Assembly: GCF_019059575.1 (NCBI RefSeq)
Contig: NW_024881587.1
Coordinates: 775,001 to 839,000 of the forward strand
Source of the DNA: Amphibalanus amphitrite
Taxonomy: Eukaryota > Arthropoda > Thecostraca > Balanomorpha > Balanidae
Direction: 5' to 3'
Length of the DNA stretch: 64,000 nt
The notes beneath the pieces were generated by a model, which was given only the letters and a program-made list of their open reading frames with translations, had not been told where the DNA came from and made no database searches. This document shows, in pieces, positions 47,001 to 60,635 of the stretch (position 1 is its first letter; every line of letters starts with the position of its first letter). The position numbers and the translations under genes are program-made.

Positions 47001-50000
47001 TTTGGAAACCGAGCTTGGTTGAATGAAGGGGTTCTTAGCACTATAGTCAAATGTCTCGCCGCTCTAGGTCGGAGTGAGATATGCCAGTGACATTCCTATT
47101 GTCGCCTGTTACATTGCGCGCTTTACTAATTTAACAACATGTGTGCCATCCCGTCGCCCAGGCGAATAAGAAGTCTGCTACTAGCTGTTTAGAAATCAAT
47201 GTCTGAGTTGGTCTGAGTTGGCACAATGCTACACCGCACAGCTGTGGATTCACAGCAGTTCTTCATTCCCTGTCACATCAGTGAGTTACAGTTTACAGGA
47301 ACCTTTGCCTAACGGCTAACCGCCAGCTCGCAAGATTGGCCCCGCAGCCTGACGGTAGGAGAATGATAGAACGTTTGTTTGGTGAGATGTCAGCACCGCA
47401 TATTTAATAAAAAAAAAAACGTGCAAGAACTGTACTGAAAGATGCATTTGTCATCTTTCGTGCAGCTGCATCGTCACATTAGCCGGGGCCCGGGTTTGAT
47501 ATCTGCTGATAGCCCTTCTTGACGGTGGAGAGATAGGCTTAACGATGAGGACGATACAAATTACAAACTAATCAACATCCTGGACTGGAAGGGAATGCGA
47601 TCCCAAGACATAAAGATAGCAACATGACATCTGCAACTTAAGACGATGCTACGAGTTCATTCACAACTTGATCACAAAAAAGGTGACGCACATCCCCGTC
47701 ATCGCTACTGGCAGCCGACCTGCCAACTTCTTGTGAATCAAATGAAAAGTGTCGATATTAATGTGGATCAGATTCACCAAATTAAAGGGACTATCCCACC
47801 TTCTAAAATGTTGTTAAAACCAGTTAAATTGTGCCCGACCTTATAGATTGGATGACCAGGAACACGGTTCTGGCATTTATTTTTTATTAAACATCTTAGG
47901 CTTCCCATATTCCAAACACAAACTTTCAAATATGTGACGACACAGCCCAAAATTACCTCCTTCCCCAGGTCACATTACTGTCATAAAGCTGATTCTTTTT
48001 ACTCTGTAGGCACCACAACAAACTTCAGACCAAGTTTTAAACGATTTTTTCAACGAACAAACCCATTTAAATCAGAATGACTAAACGAGGTGACGTCACA
48101 CTAACGGTCGCTCCATGTTGAAGATAGGGCCTTGCGCAAGGCCCATTCTCAAATGAAGGGAACGAATTTCTTCAACACCAAGAGGCCGCGGGGGTTGCAA
48201 CCTAGATAGATAGTGGTTTCTGAACCTTGCCGCAAACTTGGCTATCTCAACTCAAACCCCATGTTAAAGGTGGGATAGTCCCTTTAAGTGGTGACACCAA
48301 ATCCCGTTAAAATGCGACTCTTAGTGGCACGTAAATAGACAGGATTCCACGATCTCAGACGCTCGAACAGACAGGTCCCACCGTCACGGGACCGCCAGGT
48401 GTTTAGACCGGCCGACAGCCGAGACAGACCCAACAGGTGCCTGGCTAGCTCCCCCCCCCCTGCCAGGGTCACGCTGGAGGGGGGGGGGGGCTCAGGATCC
48501 GGGTGACACCCACCCAATACAAATAGTGATGGTCTCCCGGGGCAGCTCAGCCGTCTGCGACCCGGCCGGAAATCAAACAGTGGCCGTCTCTGAACGGCAG
48601 CCCCAGACGAGACCAGTAGGTATACCCATTCAGCGGTCCTGAGAGCGTCAGCCAGCCATTCAGTCGACTCGTTCCCGAGTCGCGCGGCGTCCGTTTGGCA
48701 CAAACAGACGACCACCAATATCGTCGCCTCAGACTATATGGAGCGGCATCGATCGAGTTCGGCGTCGGAGGGTTCCCATTGCTACAGCCGTATTGTCGTA
48801 AGGTAGGCACCCCATGCATCCATCGTGGCTGTATGCACATCTGCACAATACCGGCTCTATTGGGCGCTAGCAGAGACAGTGGTGGTAACCTTTTTCTGTC
48901 CCTCGTGAGGTAGGTCGTCCAATGGAATCAGTCGGCGCTACACACTCATTCCTGCAGACAGCATGGCCTTTGGACCTCAGCTGAATTTGTTCCCAAAATT
49001 ACTTTCAACGAATGTGTGGGGTAAAGAACGGCTTGAAAGCGATTCCGAGCCACTGGCATTACTTTCGGGTGCTCTTGAATTGTCTAACATGAATAAGACC
49101 CTCCGCACTGACATAAGCTGAGTGGCACTCCCCACTGATCCATTGAGTGACACCCACCGAAACACTTTCCACTGACCCATCTGAGTGAGACACTCGCCAC
49201 CTCAGTGCGGCACTGCCCGCCGGCGACCCACCTTGGTGTCTGGCTCGGCCAGGGAGGCCATCAGCGGCAGCATCACGGGCCCGGGCTCAGCGATGGAGCC
49301 GCGCGGCGTGGCGAACGGCGTCATCTCTGGGGTGGCCACCGTCAGACCAGGAGGCGCCGCGTACTGGCAGCGAGCCGTGGCGCGACGCATGGTGACCGGC
49401 GCCGAGCTGCCTGCAAAGGACACGGACAGACGAGAGACGGTCAGTGGGAGACGGAGAGACGGTCAGTGGGAGAGGCAGAGACGGTCAGTGGGAGACGCAG
49501 AGACGGTCAGTGGGAGACATGGAGACGGTCGAAGGAAAGTCAGGTGGCCATGACACTGCAGTAGGGCTGAGACTTCATCGTCGACGGATGGATGAGACAT
49601 CTCGAACGCAATATTACCACCTACAAAAGAACAGAGAGAAAATCCGAAGGCAGCCACACACAGGAATGGTTCGCCATGACAGCCACCGTCGATGAAGCTC
49701 AACTGAAAGCGAAATGTTTTATTCTAAAACTTGCCTGGCATTGGACAGATTGCAACAAAGCCCTACCGGGGCTCTCTCTCGATCCCACAAAAACAGCCCC
49801 AATTAACACTTGGCACGAAGATCGAGAACCACTGTTCAGCAAATGGCGCACCGAGACCGTCCAACTGTGCAGAAAGTGGCGCACCGAGACCGTCCAACTG
49901 CGCAGAAACTGGCGCACCGGGACAGTCCAGAGCACGGGGCGGGACTGGCACGGACGGGACCTCCGACACGGGACCGGACCGCGGCTGACGACGGACTGAC

Positions 50001-53000
50001 GTGGGGTCGGCCGCGGCGGGCTGGTATAGTCTGGCGCCGGGCCGCCGGCGGGACGTCACCGCCCCCTCCCCGCCCCCGCGCAGCCCGGCCCCACCCCGCC
50101 CCGCGGCTGCATCAACAGCGACAGCTACTAGTGCGAGGTCTGGACCGGTCTGGCGAGTGACCCATGAATCACTCAGGGATCACCTCAAAGGATGGGCACC
50201 ACCCAGCGGCGGCGGAACACCTTCAATTAAAGGTAGTGTGCCAGCTTTCTTGGACCGTATGGAGTTAATGGCCCAGATAAGGAGAACCGGATTTTTAAAA
50301 CTTATCCATACCTTCAAAACTCATGGAAACGTCTTAAATTCTTCAAATTTTGAGTACCCCAGTGCGAAATTCGCCCCGACGGGTTGTCGGTCGTACCCCA
50401 ACCACATTTCACACCACTATGAACAATAAATGCACACACTGAAATCGCTATTACCGATATGCTCATCCAATCAAGTTTCGATAAACCCGTTCATCATCAG
50501 CTCCTGCGGTTTCGAACACGCCTGTTAGGTGGTGCGGTAGACCACGCCCAAAGCCAGGGCCCCGGTATCGTGAGGTAGCCGAGTCAGGGCAGCGTGCGCT
50601 GACCCAAGCCGGAGCCGCGCGTCCTCCCGGTGTCATGTGATAGCCCGGGGCTGCCCGCGGGGATGCGGTAGACCGCGCCCAAAGCTGCGGCCCCGGCTTG
50701 GGTCAGCGCACGATGCCCCGACTCGGCTACCTCACGTTACCGGGGCCCTGGCTTTGGGCGCGGCTTCTGCTCATACTTTGTGGTGCGGTGGTGGTGCGTC
50801 GGGCTGCGCGCTCTGACTTCGGCCAAGAAAAATGCGTCAGCTGATCATTGTCATTTCTGCCACTTGCGTGTGGTGAAATGGGGTCATAACTTATAAGACG
50901 GCTTTTTCATATCAATTATTTTACATAAAATCATATTTCAAACCATAAATAATGTTCGACAGCCAAATAAAAGAAACCATACCAATACGGGCTTACAGTT
51001 TAAGGCTCGACATTGTGTTGTCTACGATTAGACAGCTGATAACTCATTCCCGTACGTCGTATGGTCGTAACACTATAATGACCTTTGCTTATTGTCACAA
51101 GTGCGCCGCATTCGCGATTGTTGCCCGACGCCTGTTTGCAGGTGAGCCCACTACAGTTGTTATACATATCTAAAAACCGATAAACTTTTAGGCGAAAAAG
51201 GCACTATTCCAGGCCCATTTTTGATTTTTTTTTGCGATATTAGGTAAAAACAGAAACTTCTTATCCTAGGAAAAATAAAATGGGAAATCTTTCAAAGGTG
51301 GCACACTACCTTTAAGGGAGGAACTGCCGAGTTTTGGTCCCATTCTTTCCATGCAACGCCCATAGGGCTAATGTTAAAATGCCAAAATCAAAGGCGGGGG
51401 CACGGTGCCCCACCCCCGTTCCGCCGCCTATGGCACCACCCAGTCAGGCATCAGCAATTGGTAGGAAAGGGAAGAGGGACATCAGCGACTGATATTCCAA
51501 AACAACCGTGGATCGACAGACTCGCTAGGAAGACACACACCCCGCTGCGGGTTATCCACTATCCAGGACAGCTGATGACTGACAGCTAGGAGCACGCCAC
51601 GCCTAAAGTAGACCAGATTACGGGGAGCATTTGGCAGTGGATCGCAGGCTCCTGGAATCCCCCCCCCCCTGGATAACCGGAGCTCTGTTCGCACCCCGTT
51701 TATTTATCAGCAGACTTATGACGTCGGCGGTCGATTTACGTCACGGGACATGACGTCATCACTGCAAGCTACGTGCTACGTGAAAGAGACATATATGATG
51801 CTGTACTGACATTGGTGGCGCACATAAACAAATGCTCTCCGCACTGTTTTGTGTGTTTATTGTTTCACATAGGTATGTTGTGATTATATTCGGTTTTGAA
51901 AATTTATTTTTTTGTGTTAGGTATTTAATTTTATATGCTGTTTATTTGTTCAGCCATAGGTGGCAGGCATAGAACGTTCATTTTCTATTTGTAAACGATT
52001 TTACCTGCGTTTTTGTTTTTGTTTTGGAGTACCTACTTCATAGAAGAGTATTTCAATTTAGTGTTTGATTGTGTCAGAATATGTGTGCTAAAATGCAATA
52101 TTTTGCTTCATTAGATTTGCTGTTCCCTGAAGTTTGCAAGGATTAAAATACTTGGCCACTCAATATTGTCATTTTATTTCCCAATTTATGTTCACAGTTA
52201 TTTATTATAAGTAGGTACTGTGTGGTGATACTTTTGCTGTTTCTTCCTTCAAATTATTGTTATTGCCTTGTGTTTTATCTTGGCATGCCTATCCATGTAA
52301 TTTTTTATCTTAAATATAGGAAAATATTCCCAAGAAGGCACTGAATTCATAGCACTCGTACATGTGGTGATTGTTGGTGATGTGTATCCCGGACCGTGAA
52401 GCTTGAAAGCCTACTTATGTGCCACAATTTTAAATATTCAAGTTGATTTTTAATGATTAAATTATAAAAAAGTTGTTCAGAACCTTGCACGGACTGGTTT
52501 GCATATGGAATGATCAGTTCTCATCAATCCAAACAAAAATATGGCACATGCTCATGAGAACATTTACTGCAGGTCTTTGTCCATTTGCTGGAAAATGCCT
52601 TCCGCCAGCTGTCCGGTAAAGTCTTCAGACCTGAGGCATCATCCTGTTATCACTCTGAATAGCTTGGTGAGGTTGCTGAAGGCCTCTATTACTGCTTCCT
52701 CTGAGGCTCTGACCCTGAGGTGCTTGAGCAAAAAGCATTTTGGACTTTAAAGGAGGGATTTTTTATGTGGGCGAGGATGGATGACATGATTATTATTAAT
52801 ATAACGAGGCTTGAAATGATCTCACGCATGTCAAAGTGTTTTTATTTTAGGCAAAATAAATATCTAAAACAGTAAAACAATCTAAAACAGTTTTACTGTT
52901 TTAGATATTTATTTTGCCTAAAATAAAAACATATAGGAAGTATCATTAGAATATATGACCTTCTCCTCGGAAAATGACCAAATGAATGAAAATGATTATT

Positions 53001-56000
53001 TATTGATGAATTGATGATATTTCGGTCACAGACCTTCGTCTAAATCGAATTCGTGAAATCGTACAAGGCAAAAGTAGCGAAATATCATCAATTCATCAAT
53101 AAATAATCATTTTCATTCATTTGGTCATTTTCCGAGGAGAAGGTCATATATTCTAATGATACTTCCTACATTTATCATGCTCCTCGCAACAGCTCTCAAC
53201 GATATAAGATAAAAACACTTTGACATGCGTGAGATCATTTCAAGCCTCGTTAGGGGAGTCAATTTTCTGATCCCTTGTTTTCTTGGCAGGTGATTTATCG
53301 CTGCTTAGGGCCAGCGGCCCATCGGACAGCCTTGAGAAGACCGCCGCACGCTGTTTGCAGTCCGTCGACCACCTGTCTTCAACGGACGGACGCCCTCGGT
53401 CCCACTCAGCAATTGACTGAAGCCTATCGCGCCGATATGCTCGCTCATCTTCCATCCTCCCTCGCCCTGCCTGATGGTTTCGACGACCCGGGCTGTGGTC
53501 CCTGAGTTTCGGAACCCGTCTCGCTGGCCTGCCAGCAGGAGGCCTGGCGCTCGTCGCAGACGAGCGCTGCAGTGTGGCCAAATGCCTTTAATTTTTTGGC
53601 ATTGATTCGTTGTGTGACGTTGTTTTGTTCGCATGTGGCCATGTGGATAAGGCTACTGGCCAGTGGCCATAGCCTTATCCTTCTCGTTAAATTTGTTATC
53701 TGGAAATAAATGTCACCACTCACCATAAATGTGTTCTACATGGGCAATGACTAACTATTCTACTGTACATTTTACGGATGTCACATTTTCATGGTGCTTC
53801 AGAATAGATATCACAAGCGTCGTACCTCTTTGTTACGTTGATGACGCACCTGTAACCGCAGGCAATAACAGCCGGACACAGGCTGACACGCGCTATTCAC
53901 CGATGGGCATATGAACAGATGGGTGTCGTGATCGTGGGCATGGTACTGCCTAGACTCGGCAATAATTAGGGCATTTTTAATTCTCGCCGAACCTATCTGT
54001 TTTCTTCATCAGATGCCGTTTAGGGGAGGGTAGATGGACTCTGCCCTCCCCGCCCCTCGCCATTTCGGACTAAATTGCGACATTTTAGGGCCGTGCAGAA
54101 GTCCACTTACGACGTCCCAAGTCAGTAACCTGACCTGACCTAATAATGTGGGCGGTGTGAAGATCCGTCTTTAATGTTCAAGTGCGCCAGCTTTCATCTT
54201 TATACCAGCGCCTTCCGAGCAATTACCTTAAAAAGAAACGTCGAGGCCGACACCCGAACCCCCTCTTCTCGGTGGCGAGGGCTAGGGGGTGGTGCTTATT
54301 AAGGGAGAATGGCTGTGCTATTTGTGCCATTCGAGCCCTACCAACACCTGTGATGAACCGACGCCCGGTGCGAAAGGAACATCGGCGTTCTCGGGCAGTA
54401 GCGGCGGAACACCTTCAATGAAGGGGGGGGGGGGCACTGCCGACCTTTTGTCCCATTCTAAATTCTTTCCATGCAACGCCCATAGGGCTTATGTAAAAAT
54501 GTCAAAATCAAAGGGGGCACGGTGCCCCGGTGCCCTCCCCATTCCGCCGCCTATGTTCTCGGCAAAGTTGCCAATGATTTGCAAAGTTTGAATGATTCAC
54601 TGCATAATGCCAAGTCCTTTTGGCTCCTGCGAGATGTCGCTAGCGCGTTGATGAAGTTCAATATAGAGGTCACTAGCGTCGAGCCATGAAACCCAAGATT
54701 ACTTTCATGAAACCTACGCAGCTAACGGATGGGGCTGCAGACAAAAGTACGCCAAAAGTACGTCGTGACCGTGGTCTCCACTGCGACAATCAAAAGGGAC
54801 ATTGCTCAGGCCCATGTCACTCCACTTTTGATGTCATCATAAGGGGGCCTCAAGACAATTAATGGCGCGGTGCGCCACAATCGCTCCCAAGCTACTTGCC
54901 AACAGCGGCCATTTTTGAAAATATTATTTTGAAATAAAGTTTCAAGTAATGAAAATATTGTAATAAAGTTGTAACTTAAATCTATACCATATCTAAAAAC
55001 TTAGCGAAAAATGATTTATCCATAGTAAAAATATAAGCTCGATGCGTTTTTACGTTGCTTTCCTGCTGCTGCAGATGGTTTTTAAATCGTCTATATCTTC
55101 AAAACCGGCCATTTCTTAGCATATTGCTGCTCTTTTTTGTCGCTAGAAAATTAGTTGGGCTTTCCATTGACATCAACGGCTAAGCGGTATGTGCAGAGTG
55201 CCATCAATAATCTTCAAATGAAGTTGATACTTTTTACGTTGCAAAGGAATGGAGTACCCCTTGCGAGCATCAGGGGTGACGTCACTCAGGATCTGTCTCT
55301 GATTGGTCGGCGGGGGAGTGACTGTACCTTCTATAGATGGCCTTGACATTGCTCAGCTTGTTTGGCGCACGTGTGACAGCGGCGCGGGGCGCGCCCAACG
55401 GCCGCGCCTTCGCTGCGGTTGGCCCACAGCGACCGCACGAACTCTGCGGTTATAACAGCAGCCTACGTCACACACTGCTGGCGCGACTCGAGCTCCTATT
55501 GGACAAATTCACGTGGTCTCCGTTGCTAGGCAACAATCTCGTCCATCAGCCAGCGTATGGATGGTGGCAGTGGTTTTGTAGTGCCGGTAACTTTTTTGTC
55601 TGCGTTTTAGATCACTTTGTAGCCCCATTAAAAGAAGAAATATCTCACTTTTGTGGTTGCCCATAGTAAGCGCACGGCGACCTACGTCAGCAGCCTGCGT
55701 GCGTTTCTCGGCCTCTCATTGGTCAACAGCACAGTCCTATCTCTTCAACACAGTAGCCACCTAGTGGGCTGTTGGGGAAGCTGTTTTGACAGCAGCGGGC
55801 GAACAGAGCTCGGGTCCTCACTGGATCACAGGCCGAGCCGAGCCCTTGACCAGAGCGGCGTGCTTTGCGCCCAGCGTGGCCCGAGACAACGGGTGAGATT
55901 ATGTAGGTGAGAAGTGTGAAGACCCAGCGATCGGTTATCGCTCAACAGTCAACATCGTTCCGGTAGTTACCGGCAGATGGCATCGTTCCTCCAACACATC

Positions 56001-59000
56001 CAGCGATATATCATTTGGCATAACGTGAGAGAGATCCCATCCGGACAACTTTCGAGCGTCCTTTGTCGCCATTCCTTTGTTCCGACCCAGTTCAGTCATA
56101 TTTGACTGTTTACATATTGAACGCTGTCCGCACACCCAGCCGAGGAGCCGCTCGCTGTTCTGTTCTGTTCTGGAGATAACGGGACGACCGAGAACGAGGG
56201 TGAATCACGAACGCAGACGTGTCCCGAACTGAGACACGTGTCATTCCGGTCCGACCCGTAAGCGCTCGCGACAGTTTGACAGCTCTGCCAAAGCCTGTCA
56301 ATGGAGACGACAAGTGGACTGGGGCGTCACGCATAATTTAGCGAGCCTAGCAGCTGTGTCAGTTAAGCATCAGCAAAAGGCATGAATAAACAGAAGTAAA
56401 CTTAAAACATTATTACATAAGCTCCCATTACAATGACAAGTTTGGCAAGATCTAACGACACATGCAAAGGCATTCAGCAAAGGCTCGATTCAACACACAG
56501 GTACACTCGGGGGCAGATTGATGTTCCACCACTCCCTACCCATCGGGCTCCCATGGCTCATCACCGTCTGCTGCCAGCAGGGTTGTGCTCGACTCAAAAA
56601 AATTTGCCGACTCGACTCATCATTCAACTTCAGAAAGCCTTGACTCAACTCTGACTCAAACAAGGATCTGAATTTTTCCCTTGACTCGACTCATGACTCA
56701 AGCGGCTCAATGAAAATATGAGTTGACTCAAACTTGACTCAAAATTTTTGTTGAGTCAAGCGTGTTGACTCAAAATTGACTCAGATAAAAAAGTTGTTGA
56801 GCTCGACTCAAAAAAATTTGCCGACTCGACTCATCATTCAACTTCAGAAAGCCTTGACTCAACTCTGACTCAAACAAGGATCTGAATTTTTCCCTTGACT
56901 CGACTCATGACTCAAGCGGCTCAATGAAAATATGAGTTGACTCAAACTTGACTCAAAATTTTTGTTGAGTCAAGCGTGTTGACTCAAAATTGACTCAGAT
57001 AAAAAAGTTGTTGAGCGGGGTGTTGAGTTTGCATATGTTTTGCGCAATTAATCTATTTTGTAACTAGCGGTCGTAACTGTTCGCCGTGGGTGGAAAAAAA
57101 TCCGGCAGCAGGGCCAGGCCTAAGTTGTTGAGCGGGGGGACAATGAAAAGCTGAGGTATATATTGTTTCTAGAAAGATGAGTCAGCTGACTCATGTTCCT
57201 AAATGCTTTTGACTCAACTCAATGTCAAAAGTTATTTTACTGACTCAACTCTGACTCAACTCAACACCTTAATATTTTTGTCTGACTCAACTCTGACTCA
57301 ACTCAACAGCTCAACATTTTATCCGACTCGACTCAAACCTGACTCATCTGAGTCAGAGTTGAGTCAAATCGCTGACTCGACTCATGAGTCAAGCACAACC
57401 CTGGCTGCCAGTGGCAGCACTGGCACTGGCAGGCAGTGCTGAGCAGTGCTGAGGGCAGGCAACACTGGCAGCAGCCAGTGCTGAGCCATGGGAGCCCGAT
57501 GGGTAGGGAGTGGTGGAACATCAATCTGCCCCCGAGTGTACCTCCATTGATGAATAAAGGCACAAATTAGCACGTTCTCAAAAAGGATTAACTGGTTCAC
57601 GTAAATTCGGAAACCCTCCAATAGTAGCCAGATTGCGAAAACCCCGCGATCATTGAAGCAACCATACGCGTGATTCCCGTTGTGCGCATCCTTCAGAATC
57701 TCTCGATTTCGTACCTACTACCTACGTCACACCCTCATAGCAAGTGCTACCTCAATGTAATCCGATCCGGGTCATCATCCAACAAGTGTCAACTGCGTGC
57801 CCTCGTGTGCCGCAGCACGCACGTCGACCCCTGACCCGGTCGTATCACCAGCCTGACCCCTGACCCCGCGCATATGAGTCACCTGGCTCATCACATCATC
57901 ACGAGGACTCGCGTACACACGGAGATGACCGGCGGTGACGTGTACGTTTGAGACGCTTCCGGAGAGCTCGAGAGTGCGCTAAGATGACGAGCCTGTACGG
58001 TCTGCGAGTGGTTCTGGGCGGACGTGTCCCAGCGTCAGCCACCAATTCTGATAGAACGTAGACTCGGATCGTCCCAGCGTCAGCTACCTACTCAAGAAGA
58101 TCGTCCGTTCGAAATCGTTCACATATCCGTGGGGACGCCAAAAGGCAAAATGAACTCCAGTGTGTCTACCGTAAGTTGATGGCATGCCTGCCATTTCGCC
58201 TCTGAGAACGAAATAACACGGAATAACATCACATATTGCAGGTGATGAAACTATTCTGAGAGAATTTTCCCAAACATCGCACACCGCCGATCGGAATGGG
58301 TCGGACTTTGACCGCCCGAACATTGGCGTTGCACCACACAGACTCGCAGTTTGGCGTCGTCTCGTGGGACCACGACCGCTATTTGCGCTGTGAACGTGCT
58401 CAGGATGCCAATCTCAGCACGCCAGCCGAACAATCTCGGCCGGGTTCCCTGCGACGGACCGACGGACCATCGTTTTATCCAGCTGACCGCCCGCAATAGC
58501 TTTGATAGAGGCATGGTACAGCAGCTATTGGAGCACGTAAAATACGTTCACCTGACCAATACAGATCGGCAAAAATGCAACATGACTTTTCCTATCAGTG
58601 GACGGTTCATGACCTTGACCTAAGGCCAAAATTTGTAGTTGACTTTTCATCAAAGTTCATGCCATCCGGATGTGTAGGCATTGTTCGGATCACTGTCATG
58701 GAACGGATATTCTTATATCCGACCAATGACAACAGATATTTACAACAATGAATAGAGTTAAAACTAAACAAGCAGAAGCCTGCCGAGTTTCAGCCTGCAC
58801 CGGAAGCCTCACAAAGTCCCGTAACCATACGTCGCCGCCGGGCCCGGCCGGCCGGTGTCAAAGGTCAGCACCGCGCCGACCGGTGACGTCACAGGCGCGG
58901 TGCACGTCCGCCGCCCGTGACCGGTCGGGGGCGGTGATAGCCTTGGGGCGGTGTAAACAGGGCCCAGTGGCAGACGGAGGCGGGCCGGGGGCAGCCAGAC

Positions 59001-60547
59001 TGGGGATGGAAACGGCCACCAGACCGGGCGTGCTTGGCCAAGACAAGTGGACTTTTGAATAAATGTCGAATTCAATGTCGAATAAATGAATTCTTTGAAT
59101 TTGATGTAGGTATTTAATGAAAAGTCCCTTGTAATTTTCGATTATGTTGTAATTTTCGAAACGTCTGTAAAAGAATGAATGAAATAAAGAAGTGGGAAAA
59201 TAATTATAACGTTACTTGCAAAATCACAACGGTGACTCATTCAACTGCGGTGTTATTACAAAGTTGTCTTTTGTACTTTACAGAACAGCAACAGAGCACG
59301 ATGCAGCTAATGTGGGTGTCATGGTTTATTGCCACGGCCGGACACGGGTGTTACCCCGCTGCAGTGCTGACGGGACGACCCTGCCCATCCCCTCCAGTTC
59401 GTATGCCGGCGCTCTACCCGTGGGAACACGTGTTTCTGAGCTGACAGGGCTGAGCTGCGGCAGCCGGGCCCTATCAGCTCGGGCTGCGTCAGCCGAGCCC
59501 TGTCAGCTCGGGCTGTGTCAGCGCCGGTCGCCAGGCTGTGTCAGCGCCAGTCGGCGGCCCCTGTCGGCCCACCGTGCCCCGACCCCGCTCCCCGCCGGTT
59601 CAGCTGCCGACAGGGCGGCATCCCCAGCTCAGCAGCTCAGCTGACGACAGGGAGACCTCCCCGGCTCAGCAGGTCACGGTTCATGCTCCCGGTGACGGCT
59701 GCGGCCGGCCGCCGAGCGGACCTCAGAGACCGGTCCGGCGACCCACACTCAGCTTCTCCAGCTGGGACTGGTCCAGAGGATTGTGGGGAGGGGGCGGTCG
59801 ACCGACCATGCATCACTTCAGCTGGATAGGACCGCACTGGACGTCCTCAGGAGCTTGATGGGGGAGGGGGGGGGGCACGAATGGCCAACCGGACGCTCTT
59901 GTCTGACGCGCGGTAAAATGCAAGTTGCCTTGAAGGGACATTTCCAATGAATACAACTTTTTACAGAATGCGATCTGTGCGATCTGTGCGAATGCGACCA
60001 GGTGGGTTAGTTGCACGGCTCGGGTTTTACGCTTCTTTTAACCCTCGCCCGTAAACGGTGTTTTGCCACCTCCGCCCATGCAGGGGGGGTTGGTGCGACC
60101 CCCCCCTGGCGTTTGAAAACGAAGCGTCGTAGAGCTTAGCGGAAAAGACCAACGGATTGCTCTCAACGAGATCTCGCGATTGGTGGTATATTTTTTGGTC
60201 CTAGGTCAACATTTGACCTAATTATGACCGGTCAAAGGTCAAATTTTCGGAAAAATCTAACTTTTTCAGATTTCCGCGCCGATTGCGGCAAAACGGTAAG
60301 AGATATCGACTTGAAACCTTCACTATCGTGATCCTTGATCAATTCTCTATCGTTTGGTGTGTATTTCGATGTCATAACTCTAAAAATGATGCGTTGGGAG
60401 CATCGGAAGTCTGCAAGGTCATTTGTGCATTGGGTCACGTCAGGCGTGTGACGTCACTGACCTGACCCTGACCCAAAATCAGTGGCGCAGCCAGGGGGGG
60501 GTCAGAGGGTCAGCTGACCCCCCCGAAATTTCTGTCAGGGGCCCGCT

Positions 60548-60635
<88 letters not shown>

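Noticed and set aside
53240-53726. Arg/Ser-rich minus-strand ORFs
   Set aside because: Three overlapping frames are open over the same segment and none shows a motif or a convincing acceptor/donor pair.
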